Source: Micromonospora noduli (GTDB lineage Bacteria; Actinomycetota; Actinomycetes; Mycobacteriales; Micromonosporaceae). Taken from it: a stretch of 64,000 nucleotides of DNA. Each line of letters starts with the position of its first letter. Within the stretch, counting starts at the first letter, position 1. The position numbers were made by a program, and so were the translations under genes. The stretch is taken from the NCBI RefSeq assembly GCF_003264365.1, contig NZ_PYAK01000004.1, positions 62,001-126,000 on the forward strand. Reading direction: 5' to 3'. Under the pieces are notes generated by a model that was not told where the DNA came from, did no database searches, and saw only the letters and a list, made by a program, of their open reading frames with translations. Below, piece after piece: positions 28,584 through 36,931 of this stretch.

Positions 28584-30214
28584 TTGTTCTTCTGGAACCG
28601 CTCGTACGCCTTGTTGACCAGGTCGATGTACTGGTCGGAGTTCTTGGCCTTCAGCTCGGCCACGTACGCGTCCCACTCGCTGAGCGGACGCTGCCCCAGG
28701 GCGAACTTCAGCGTGTTCTGGGTGACGAAGTCCTTCAGCGGGGTCTCCCAGAGCGACACCTGCTCGCGCTCCTCATCGGTCAACGGGGCGGGCGGTGGCA
28801 CCTCCCTCGGCTTGCGGGCGTCCATCACCTTCTGGAACTCCAGCTCCTCCGGCGAGAAGAACCCACGGACCAGGTCGGGGGTGCCGCCGTAGGCGAAGAC
28901 GCCGTTGTGGAAACCGAACTCCTTCTGCAGGTGCTTGGTGCCCTTCGGGTTGATTCCGAGGAAGTCGACGTCGGGCGTGACCGAGCGCTTGCCGGAGGCG
29001 TCCTTGGTGAAGGTGGTGCCCTCGACACCCCAGCGGGCGAACTCCATGCCGGCGTCGGAATACCAGAGCCAGTCGATGAACTGCATCATGGCGACGAAGT
29101 TCTTGCTCTCCCGGGCCTTCGTGGAGATCATGATGCCGTTCTCCAACCGGGGGAACGGGTTGATCTCGCCGGCCGGGCCGATCGGCAGCGGGATCTTGGC
29201 CAGCTTGGCGTTCGGCAGCGTCTTGGCCAGGTCGGGCCGGTGGTTGTTGACCAGGGTCTGCGCGTTGCCGGTGACCACGAAGGACTTGCCGTTGGCGAGC
29301 TTCTGGCGTGCCTGGTCGTCGGTCTGGGTGAAGCTCTCCGGGTCGAGCAGGCCCTCGGCGACGAGCTTGTGCAGGTAGGTGACCATCTGCTTGTACTGCT
29401 CGGAAGCGCCGGTGTAGTTGAACTTCTTCGCCGCCGGGTCCCAGGTGGCGTGCTGGTAGTCCCAGCCCGCCTGGGTGCCGTGGGCCGAGCCGAGGATGTT
29501 CAGCAGGGCCCCGGTGGGGTTGGGCTTGCTGAAGAGGTCGGAGTACGGGTAGACGTTCGGGTACTTCGCCTTCATCGCCTTGAGCACCGTGTACAGCTCG
29601 TCCCAGGTTTTCGGGACCGCCAGGTTGAGCTCCTGCATGATGTCGGTGCGCACCAGCACCGTGTAGTCCTGCGTGGGCTTCTCGTGGACGCCGGGGAGCA
29701 GGTAGAACTTACCGTCGGACTGCCGCAGGTTGTCGATCTCCGGCTTGAGGTTCCACTTGGCGATCTTGTCCTTGAGGTTGGGCATCAGGTCCAGGTAGTC
29801 GCTCACCGGGAGGATCGCCCCGGAGGACACGAACGCGTTCTCCTGCGGGTGGTACGTCTTCGGGATGATCAGCGGGGCGTCACCGGCGCCGATCAGCAGG
29901 CTGCGCTTCTGCTCGTAGTCGCTCAGCGGCACGGCCACCGGCTCGATCTTGACGTTGGTCCGCTTGGTGAGCTCCGACCAGAACAGCCAGTCTTCCTTGA
30001 GCGGGTAGAACGTGTGGTTGTTGTAGAGAGTGGAGAACGAGAGTGCCTCGGTGGCCTTGAACTGGTCACCGACGCCGTAGTTGGCCATCGCGCCGGCCCG
30101 GTTCCCGGAGAGGTCAGTCGACTCGCCGGGGTCCTCGGAACAGGCGGTGGCAAGGGAGAGCGCAAGCAGACCCGCTGTGGCCATTGCCACGCGGCGCCAC
30201 GTCTTGTGGAGCAT
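28577..30214 (-). CDS. lplA: ABC transporter substrate-binding lipoprotein (LplA-type)
   Basis: A 545-aa lipoprotein. The signal peptide has lipobox LATAC with the modified Cys at residue 25. The mature part is a large two-lobed extracellular solute-binding protein of the LplA family (about 500 aa) typical of oligosaccharide importers that lack their own ATPase gene. It ends LVNKAYERFQKNNS. It lies directly downstream of the two permease genes and should bind xylo- or aldouronate-oligosaccharides at the outer face of the membrane. ATG at 30214 follows AAAGGA. Confidence 0.92.
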   Translation of the reverse strand: MLHKTWRRVAMATAGLLALSLATACSEDPGESTDLSGNRAGAMANYGVGDQFKATEALSFSTLYNNHTFYPLKEDWLFWSELTKRTNVKIEPVAVPLSDYEQKRSLLIGAGDAPLIIPKTYHPQENAFVSSGAILPVSDYLDLMPNLKDKIAKWNLKPEIDNLRQSDGKFYLLPGVHEKPTQDYTVLVRTDIMQELNLAVPKTWDELYTVLKAMKAKYPNVYPYSDLFSKPNPTGALLNILGSAHGTQAGWDYQHATWDPAAKKFNYTGASEQYKQMVTYLHKLVAEGLLDPESFTQTDDQARQKLANGKSFVVTGNAQTLVNNHRPDLAKTLPNAKLAKIPLPIGPAGEINPFPRLENGIMISTKARESKNFVAMMQFIDWLWYSDAGMEFARWGVEGTTFTKDASGKRSVTPDVDFLGINPKGTKHLQKEFGFHNGVFAYGGTPDLVRGFFSPEELEFQKVMDARKPREVPPPAPLTDEEREQVSLWETPLKDFVTQNTLKFALGQRPLSEWDAYVAELKAKNSDQYIDLVNKAYERFQKNNS

Positions 30215-30268
30215 GGCTCGTCCTTTCGGTGGTGGGGATTCGAGGGGGAAGCGGTGCGGCGCCCGGCG

Positions 30269-31177
30269 TCATCCCTTGACCGCGCCGAGCATCACGCCGC
30301 GGACGAAGTACCGCTGAACGAAGGGATAGATCGCCAGGATCGGCAGGGTGGTGAGCACGATCGTCACGGCCTGGAGGGTGGCCGCGGCCTGGACCTTGTC
30401 GGCGTCGGCCGCGGCCGACTCGGCGCTGGTGGCGCCCGCGATGAGGTTGCGGAGGTACACGGTGACCGGCAGCAGATCCTGCCGGTCGATGTAGAGGAAC
30501 GCGGTGAACCACGAGTTCCAGAAGGAGACCGCGTAGAAGAGCACCATCGTCGCGATGATCGCCTTCGACAACGGCAGCACGATCCGCAGCAGAGTCCCGT
30601 ACGTGTTCAGCCCGTCGACGGCCGCGGCCTCCTCCAACTCGCTCGGCAGACTTTCGAAGAACGCCTTCATGACGAGCAGGTTGAACACACTGATGGCATT
30701 GGGGATCACCACGGCCCAGATGGTGTTCTTCATGCCCAGGCTGGTGACCAGCACGTAGTTGGGAATCAGGCCACCAGAGAAGAACATGGTGAACAGCGCG
30801 ACACCGATGAGGAACGGGCGACCCTTGAGCTGCGGCTTCGACAGCACGTACGCGTAACACGTGGTCAGCACGATCGAGATGAGCGTGGCGACCACCGTGT
30901 AGACCACGGTGTTGCGGTAGTTCGTCCAGAACATCGCGTCCGACATCAGCAGCTTGTACGCGGTCAGGTCGAACCCACGCGGGACGATGGTCACCTTGCC
31001 GGCGATGATGTACGCCTCTTCGCTGAGCGAGCGGGCAACGATGTTGAGGAACGGGTACAGCGTCACGACCACGACGCCGAGCAGGACGATCGTGTTGACC
31101 ACCCGGAAGATCCGGTAGCCCCGGCTGTCCACCGGCCCGCGCGTCTTCGGGGCGTCGATCTTCGTACCAAGGGTCAC
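30269..31177 (-). CDS. ABC transporter permease (LplC/YtcP-type)
   Basis: A 302-aa MalG-like permease with six membrane spans and the cytoplasmic EAA loop (LPSELEEAAAVDGLNTYGTLLRIVLPL). It ends RYFVRGVMLGAVKG, which is characteristic of the LplC/YtcP group. GTG at 31177 overlaps the preceding permease stop (GTGA); a GTG one codon upstream is equally possible. It is the partner of the LplB-type permease. No ATPase gene lies in the cluster, so a shared MsiK-type ATPase elsewhere is expected (known for actinobacterial sugar importers). Confidence 0.92.
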   Translation of the reverse strand: MTLGTKIDAPKTRGPVDSRGYRIFRVVNTIVLLGVVVVTLYPFLNIVARSLSEEAYIIAGKVTIVPRGFDLTAYKLLMSDAMFWTNYRNTVVYTVVATLISIVLTTCYAYVLSKPQLKGRPFLIGVALFTMFFSGGLIPNYVLVTSLGMKNTIWAVVIPNAISVFNLLVMKAFFESLPSELEEAAAVDGLNTYGTLLRIVLPLSKAIIATMVLFYAVSFWNSWFTAFLYIDRQDLLPVTVYLRNLIAGATSAESAAADADKVQAAATLQAVTIVLTTLPILAIYPFVQRYFVRGVMLGAVKG

Positions 31178-32163
31178 CACAGGCTCGTCCCCACAGTGCG
31201 ACGGGAGATGACGTTCGCCGACAGGACGAGGATCAGCCCGATCACCGCCTCGAAGAGGCCGATGGCGGCGGCGTAGCTGAAGTTGCTCGACTGGAAGCCC
31301 ATCCGGAACAGATAGGTGGAGACCACGTCGGCGGTCGGATACGTCAACGGGTTGTAGAGCAGCAGGATCTTCTCGAACCCGACCGCCAGGAAGCTGCCGA
31401 TGTTGAGGATCAGCAGGGTCACCATCGTCGGGCGGATGCCGGGCAGCGTGACGTGCCAGGTCTGCCGCAGCCGGCCGGCGCCGTCGATCCGGGCGGCCTC
31501 GTACAGGTCCTCGTCGACGGTGGTGAGGGCGGCGAGGTAGAGGATCGTGCCCCACCCGACGGTCTGCCAGACCTCGGACGAGACGTAGATGGTGCGGAAC
31601 CACTCCGGTTTCTGCAGGAACGCCACCGGGTCGCCACCGAACAGGTTGACGAGTTGGTTGGCCGTGCCGTCGATCGAGGTCAACTGCATGACCATCGCCG
31701 CCACGATCACGATCGACAGGAAGTGCGGCAGGTAGGACACGGACTGGACGAACCGCTTGAAACGGCGGGCCCGGACCTCGTTGAGCAGCAGCGCCAGCAC
31801 GATCGGCAGCGGGAAACAGAACAGCAGGGTCAGCGTCCCGAGCACCAGGGTGTTGGTGAACACCTCCCAGAACGTCGGGTCGGTGAGGAACATCCGGAAG
31901 TAGCGCAGCCCGACCCAGTACTCACCGAAGATGCTGCCGCCCGGCTTGAACCGGCGGAAGGCGATGATGTTGCCGATCATCGGCAGGTAGCGGAAGACCA
32001 GGAAGAACAGCAGCGGCAGGATGGCGAGGGAGTAGAGCTGCCAGTCCCGGCGCAGTGCCTGGCGCCAACTGCGACGGCGTCGTGGCGAGCGCGGGGCAGG
32101 GCTCTGCGCCTGCTGCGGAGAATTCGGCGGCGCCGGCGGCGGTGGCCGCAGGGTGGATGTCAT
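31174..32163 (-). CDS. lplB: ABC transporter permease (LplB-type)
   Basis: A 329-aa MalF-like permease. A Pro-rich cytoplasmic N-terminus is followed by LYSLAILPLLFFLVFRYLPM (first span), five further spans, and the EAA loop DEDLYEAARIDGAGRLRQTWHVTLPGI. It ends RRTVGTSLW. AGGAGG precedes the ATG at 32163. It lies 10 bp after the GH3 gene in the same operon and pairs with the LplC-type permease to import oligosaccharides. Confidence 0.92.
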   Translation of the reverse strand: MTSTLRPPPPAPPNSPQQAQSPAPRSPRRRRSWRQALRRDWQLYSLAILPLLFFLVFRYLPMIGNIIAFRRFKPGGSIFGEYWVGLRYFRMFLTDPTFWEVFTNTLVLGTLTLLFCFPLPIVLALLLNEVRARRFKRFVQSVSYLPHFLSIVIVAAMVMQLTSIDGTANQLVNLFGGDPVAFLQKPEWFRTIYVSSEVWQTVGWGTILYLAALTTVDEDLYEAARIDGAGRLRQTWHVTLPGIRPTMVTLLILNIGSFLAVGFEKILLLYNPLTYPTADVVSTYLFRMGFQSSNFSYAAAIGLFEAVIGLILVLSANVISRRTVGTSLW

Positions 32164-32173
32164 CCGTGGCCTC

Positions 32174-34537
32174 CTATGCCGACTGTGGAACGGCAACGAG
32201 GGGCTCGACCCGCACCGAGGTGAGCAGTTCCCGCTCGAAACCGACCTGGCGCTCGGTGCCGACCAGTCGCAGCGGCAGGGCCGCCGCCGCGTCGCCGCTC
32301 GATCGGCCGAACCGCAGCTCGACGTCGCCGGGCTCGACGATCCGTTGGCCGGTCAGCCCGGTGAACGACGCCACGTCGGCCGGTACGCCGAACGTCACGT
32401 GCGCGGCCTCGCCGGGCGCCAACGGCAGCCGGGTGTAGCCGATCAGCCGCACCACCGGACGGGTGGTCTGCGCGACCGGGTCGTGCAGGTAGAGCTGCAC
32501 GACCTCGGTCGCGGCCCGCTCACCGGTGTTGGCGACGGTGATCCGCACCCGTACCTCGCCGTCGACCGGCCAGGCAGTCGGATCTTCGCGCGGTTCGACC
32601 ACCGTCGCGTCGGACCACTCGAAGGTGGTGTAGCTCAGCCCGTGGCCGAACGGGTACGTCGGGGTCGGATCGACCGAGGAGACCTTGTTGCGCCGACCGA
32701 GTGGCGGCGCGAGGTAGGTGCTCGGCAGCCCGCCAGCGTCGCGGGGAACACTGACCGGCAACCGCCCGGAGGGGTCGACCGCGCCGGTGAGCACCTCGGC
32801 GAGTGCCTGCCCACCGAGCTGACCGAGGAAGAACGTCTGCACCACGGCCGCCGCGCCGTCGAACTCCGGGCCGAGCGCGTAGGGGCGACCGGCCATCAAC
32901 ACCAGGACGACCGGGGTTCCGGTGGCGAGGACGGCGCGGACGAGGTCGCTCTGCACGCCGGGTAGTCGCAGGTCGACGGCGTCGCAGCCCTCACCGGAGG
33001 TGCCCCGACCGAACATTCCCGCCCGGTCGCCGACGGCCAGCACGCACACGTCGGCGTCGGCGGCCGCGGCGACCGCGGCCGGGATACCCGAGGTGTCCTC
33101 GCCGGTGATGGCGCAGCCCGGCTCGTGGGTGAGCAGCGGGACGCGTCGGGCCAACTCGTCGCGCAGTGTGGGGATGTCCAGGCCGAGCCCGAATTCGCTG
33201 TGGTTGACGCCCACGTGGTTGGGGAACGAATAGCAGCCGAGCATGGCCATCGGGTCGTCGGCGACCGGACCGACCAGGGCGACCCGGCTACCCACGGTCA
33301 GCGGGAGGACGCCGGTGTTGCGCAGCAGGACGACTGACTCGCGGGCCAGGCGAAGGGCGATGTCCTGGCTGGCCTCGTCGTCGAAGCGCAGGGACGCCAC
33401 GTCGTCGGGCAGCTCCTGCCAGCCCTCGTCGAGCAGACCGAGCTCGATCTTCTGGATCAGCACCCGACGCAGCGCGCAGTCGATCAGCGCCTCGTCGACC
33501 TCGCCGCGGCGAGCCGCCTCCACCAGCGGTCCACCGAAGGCGTCCACTGTGGGCAGCTCGACGTCGATCCCGGCCCGCAGGGCGAGCCGGGCCGCGTCGG
33601 CGGGATCCCCGGCGACTCCGTGCAGGGTCTGGAGGAACCGTACGGCGAAGTAGTCGGCCACCACGGTGCCGGTGAAGCCCCACTCGTCCCGCAACAACCC
33701 GGTCAGCAGCCCACGGTCTGCCGCCACGGGCAGGCCGTCGATCTCGGCGTAGGAGTTCATCACCGAGCGCGCGCCGCCGAGGCGCAGCGCCATCTCGAAC
33801 GGCGGCAGGATGACGTCGGCCAGCTCGCGGCGACCCATCGGCACCGGCGCGAGGTTGCGTCCGCCCCGGGAGGCGGAGTAGCCGGCGAAGTGTTTCAGAG
33901 TGGCCACGACGCCGGCCCGCTCCAGGCCCCGCACGTAGGCGGCACCTGTCGTGCCGACCAGGTAGGGGTCCTCGCCGATCGTTTCCTCGGTACGGCCCCA
34001 GCGGTAGTCCCGGGTGACGTCCAGCACCGGTGCGAGGCCCTGGTGCACACCGGCGACGCGCATCGACCGCCCGATCCGGTCGGCCATCGCCTCGACCAGT
34101 TCGGGGTCGAAGGACGCGCCCCAGCTGAGCGGAGTCGGGTAGACGGTGGCCCGCCAGGCCGCGAACCCGGTGAGGCACTCCTCGTGCACCTGCGCCGGAA
34201 TGCCGAACCGACTCGCGGCCACGATCTGCGCCTGTGAGGCCGCCAGCGACCGGGCGCCGAACACGGGGTCGACCGGGGCGGTGCCGAACGGGCGGGTCAG
34301 CTGACCCAACCCGTACTGGATGACAGTGCTCCACGGCGGCAACTCGCTGATCATGTCCGACTGGTGCGGTGCGACGCCCTCGCCGCTGGCGTCCGCGCCG
34401 ACCCAGACACCGACGAGCTGGGCGATCTTCTCTTCGAGGGTCATCTTCGGTAGGAGCGCCTCGGCTCGCTCGGTGGGCGACAGCCGCTGATCACGCCACG
34501 GCGCGGCGCCGCCGTCCTCGAGCGACTGACTTCTCAT
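32174..34537 (-). CDS. GH3 beta-glycosidase (likely beta-xylosidase)
   Basis: A 787-aa cytoplasmic GH3 enzyme without signal peptide. It has MTLEEKIAQLVGVW, barrel motifs VHQGLAPVLDVTRDYRWGRTEE and LKHFAGYSASRGGRN, and the nucleophile Asp in GFTGTVVADYFAVRF. A C-terminal alpha/beta-sandwich (VLVLMAGRPYALG) and a fibronectin-like domain (FEWSDATVV) follow. In a xylan cluster it most likely acts as a beta-xylosidase, but beta-glucosidase activity cannot be excluded. AAGGGG lies 8-13 bases before the ATG at 34537. It is the first gene of the seven-gene operon. Confidence 0.94.
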   Translation of the reverse strand: MRSQSLEDGGAAPWRDQRLSPTERAEALLPKMTLEEKIAQLVGVWVGADASGEGVAPHQSDMISELPPWSTVIQYGLGQLTRPFGTAPVDPVFGARSLAASQAQIVAASRFGIPAQVHEECLTGFAAWRATVYPTPLSWGASFDPELVEAMADRIGRSMRVAGVHQGLAPVLDVTRDYRWGRTEETIGEDPYLVGTTGAAYVRGLERAGVVATLKHFAGYSASRGGRNLAPVPMGRRELADVILPPFEMALRLGGARSVMNSYAEIDGLPVAADRGLLTGLLRDEWGFTGTVVADYFAVRFLQTLHGVAGDPADAARLALRAGIDVELPTVDAFGGPLVEAARRGEVDEALIDCALRRVLIQKIELGLLDEGWQELPDDVASLRFDDEASQDIALRLARESVVLLRNTGVLPLTVGSRVALVGPVADDPMAMLGCYSFPNHVGVNHSEFGLGLDIPTLRDELARRVPLLTHEPGCAITGEDTSGIPAAVAAAADADVCVLAVGDRAGMFGRGTSGEGCDAVDLRLPGVQSDLVRAVLATGTPVVLVLMAGRPYALGPEFDGAAAVVQTFFLGQLGGQALAEVLTGAVDPSGRLPVSVPRDAGGLPSTYLAPPLGRRNKVSSVDPTPTYPFGHGLSYTTFEWSDATVVEPREDPTAWPVDGEVRVRITVANTGERAATEVVQLYLHDPVAQTTRPVVRLIGYTRLPLAPGEAAHVTFGVPADVASFTGLTGQRIVEPGDVELRFGRSSGDAAAALPLRLVGTERQVGFERELLTSVRVEPLVAVPQSA

Positions 34538-34610
34538 GCCATGACCCCTTAGCTCCGGCCACATCCCCGTGCCCTCGTGAACCAGCTGCGTGGCGGACGT
34601 ATCTCACGAT

Positions 34611-34675
34611 CCGAAACTTTCCGGAAACCTGCGTAACCTTTTCGGCAACCTAAGTGTCCCATCGATGCCTGTCAA
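34611..34675 (-). promoter_or_regulatory. Promoter and operator of the GH3-ABC-GH42-GH67 operon
   Basis: On the - strand TTGACA (complement of 34670-34675), a 17-bp spacer and TAGGTT (complement of 34647-34652) form a strong promoter. Downstream, at 34611-34630, CCGAAACTTTCCGGAAACCT contains both GAAA-C-TTTC and the 10-bp palindrome TTTCCGGAAA. LacI-type xylan repressors bind CGAAA-N-TTTCG-like sites in actinomycetes, so this is a good candidate operator placed to block elongation. Confidence 0.65.
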
Positions 34676-34824
34676 GAGTCTCAATCGGACTACCAGGGGG
34701 CGGATCCTGCACACGGTGACCCCACGATCAGCGCTCAGTCGCCGAGAAGCCGCGCAATGTCCCGTGAATGCCCAGCCCGAGTGCGGCACCCACTGGCGTG
34801 AATGTCTCATCGTGTTAAGGTCGC

Positions 34825-34837
34825 CCGAAACTTTCGG
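34825..34837. promoter_or_regulatory. Perfect LacI-type operator in front of the repressor gene
   Basis: CCGAAACTTTCGG is a perfect 6-1-6 palindrome located 18 bp before the ATG of the LacI-family gene and just after a possible -10 (TAAGGT, 34816-34821). It fits autoregulation. It shares GAAACTTTC with the operator at 34613-34621 on the other side of the 318-bp divergent intergenic region. Confidence 0.65.
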
Positions 34838-34855
34838 ATGTTGTATGAGGCCGCG

Positions 34856-35893
34856 ATGACAGAGCACCGCCCGCTCGACCCACCCGCCTCCACCACCATC
34901 GCGACCATCGCCAACGATGTCGGCGTATCGGTCGCGACCGTGTCCAAGGTCCTCAACGGACGCGGCGATGTCGCCCCCGGCACCAGAGCCCGGGTGGAGG
35001 CGAGCCTCGACCGCCACCAGTACCAGCGCCGCGCCCGGCGACACGCGACCAGCGGCGGCCGGGTGGACCTCGTGTTCCACGAGTTCGACACGGGTTGGGC
35101 GATGGAGATCCTGCGGGGCGTCGAGGCGGTGACCTCCGCCGCCGGCATCGGGCTGTCGATCGCCCAGCTCGACGGCGCGCACCGCCCGCCGGCACGATGG
35201 CTGGAGGCGTTACTCGCCGACCGCCCCCTGGGCGTGGTGTTCGTCCTCTCCCACCTGGCCGAGGCCCAACAGCAGCATCTGCGCCGGCAGGGCATTCCGT
35301 TCGTCGTCGTCGACACGGACAGTGCCACCTCGGCCTCCGTGCCGACCGTCGGGTCGAACAACTGGAACGGCGGTCTGCTCGCCGCCCGGCACCTGCTGGA
35401 GCTGGGGCACCGACGGATCGCCATCATCTCCGGGCCACCCGACGTGCTGTGCAGCAGAGCCCGGGCCGCCGGCTTCCAGTCGGCCCACGACGAAGCCGGA
35501 ATAGTGGTCGACCGCGAGCTGATCCGCTACGGCAGTTTCTCCGCCGGAGCGGGGCACGCCCACGGTCTGCAACTGCTCCAGCGGCCGGACCGACCCACGG
35601 CGATCTTCGCCGGGTCGGACATCCAGGCCATGGGGGTGCTCCGGGCCGCCCGTCAGTGCGGCCTGCGAGTGCCCGAGGACCTCTCGGTGATCGGGTACGA
35701 CAACCTGCCGGTCTCGGCCTGGACCGACCCGGCCCTCACCACGATCAACCAGCCGTTGCGTGACATGGCCGGCATCGCCACCCAGATGTTGCTCGACCTG
35801 ACCAGGGGGAACGAGCCGGCGACCAGCCGGATCGACCTGGTGACCGAGCTGGTCGTCCGGGAGAGCACCGCGCCCCCCGCCCACCCGCACTGA
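34856..35893 (+). CDS. LacI-family repressor of the hemicellulose locus
   Basis: A 345-aa regulator. The LacI helix-turn-helix is at residues 14-40 (TIATIANDVGVSVATVSKVL, followed by hinge NGRGDV). The periplasmic-binding-protein-like effector domain (about 65-335) has HRRIAIISGP, AIFAGSDIQAMGV and the C-terminal TTINQPL. GAGG lies 6-9 bases before ATG 34856; the frame is open 18 codons further upstream, but those codons cover the operator. It is divergent from the GH3/ABC operon and co-directional with the CE7 gene. The inducer is expected to be a xylo-oligosaccharide (inference). Confidence 0.93.
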   Translation: MTEHRPLDPPASTTIATIANDVGVSVATVSKVLNGRGDVAPGTRARVEASLDRHQYQRRARRHATSGGRVDLVFHEFDTGWAMEILRGVEAVTSAAGIGLSIAQLDGAHRPPARWLEALLADRPLGVVFVLSHLAEAQQQHLRRQGIPFVVVDTDSATSASVPTVGSNNWNGGLLAARHLLELGHRRIAIISGPPDVLCSRARAAGFQSAHDEAGIVVDRELIRYGSFSAGAGHAHGLQLLQRPDRPTAIFAGSDIQAMGVLRAARQCGLRVPEDLSVIGYDNLPVSAWTDPALTTINQPLRDMAGIATQMLLDLTRGNEPATSRIDLVTELVVRESTAPPAHPH

Positions 35894-35914
35894 CCCCGGC
35901 CCCTGCGAGGACCC

Positions 35915-36913
35915 GTGCCCCACTCCGCCTTCACCTTCGACGACCTTCAGCGGTACGCACCCGAGGTCGCCGAACCCGATGACTTCGACGAGTTCTGGCG
36001 GGACACGCTCGCCGAGGCGGCCGCCGTGCCGGTGCTCGTCGACGTCCGCCCCGAACCCACCGACCTGCGGCTGCTCGACTCCTGGGACGTCACGTTCGCC
36101 GGCTTCGGCGGTGACCCGGTCCGCGCCTGGTACACCCGCCCGGCCGGGGTTCGCGAGCCGCTGCCGGCCGTTGTCGAGTACGCCGGCTACGGTCGCGGGC
36201 GGGGCCTGCCCCACGAACGGCCGACCTGGGCCGTTGCCGGGTACGCGCACCTGTTGATGGACAACCGGGGCCAGGCGGGGCAGCACGGCGCCGGGGACAC
36301 CCCCGACCCGCACGGCGCGCCCGGCGGGCCCTGGCCGGCCACCTGGGGGATCCTCGATCCGCGCGACTACCACTACCGCCGCCTGATCACTGACGCGGTG
36401 CGGGCGGTCGAGGCGGTCCGCGCGCTGCCGGGGGCCGCGGGTGACCGGGTCACCGTGATCGGCAACAGCCAGGGCGGCGGCATCGCCCTGGCGGTGGCGG
36501 GTCTCGTCGAGGACCTCAGCGCGGTACTGACCACCGCCCCGTTCCTGTGCGACATGCGCCGGGCCGTCGCGCTCACCGACCTCGCGCCGTACGGCGAGAT
36601 CGCCCGGTACCTGGCGGTGCACCGGGAGGCCGAGGAGGCGGTGTGGCGCACCCTGTCCTATGTCGACGGCGTGAGCTTCGCGCGCCGGGCGACGGCGCCG
36701 GCACATTTCGGAGTCGGCCAACGCGACACCGTCTGCCCACCGCGAACCGCCTTCGCCGCCTACAACCACTACGGCGCCGCGAACGGGAAGCCGGTGCCGC
36801 CCGAGCGGGAGATGCACGTCTACCCGTTCAACGGTCATGAGGGCGGCGAGGCCGTGCACGTCCGGCGTCAGCTGCGCTGGCTGGGCTCGGTGCTCCACTC
36901 AGCGCGGGCCTGA
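35915..36913 (+). CDS. CE7 acetylxylan esterase / cephalosporin-C deacetylase
   Basis: A 332-aa cytoplasmic alpha/beta-hydrolase of family CE7. The N-terminus EPDDFDEFWRDTLAEA is typical. Nucleophile Ser lies in VIGNSQGGGIALA, the acid in FGVGQRDTVCPP and the His in PFNGHEGGE; GRGRGLPHERPTW and DNRGQAGQHG are family landmarks. It removes acetyl groups from short imported xylo-oligosaccharides. GTG at 35915 follows GAGGA, 21 bp after the LacI gene, so the two are probably one transcript. Confidence 0.93.
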   Translation: MPHSAFTFDDLQRYAPEVAEPDDFDEFWRDTLAEAAAVPVLVDVRPEPTDLRLLDSWDVTFAGFGGDPVRAWYTRPAGVREPLPAVVEYAGYGRGRGLPHERPTWAVAGYAHLLMDNRGQAGQHGAGDTPDPHGAPGGPWPATWGILDPRDYHYRRLITDAVRAVEAVRALPGAAGDRVTVIGNSQGGGIALAVAGLVEDLSAVLTTAPFLCDMRRAVALTDLAPYGEIARYLAVHREAEEAVWRTLSYVDGVSFARRATAPAHFGVGQRDTVCPPRTAFAAYNHYGAANGKPVPPEREMHVYPFNGHEGGEAVHVRRQLRWLGSVLHSARA

Positions 36914-36931
36914 ACGGCCCACCTTCCCTGG

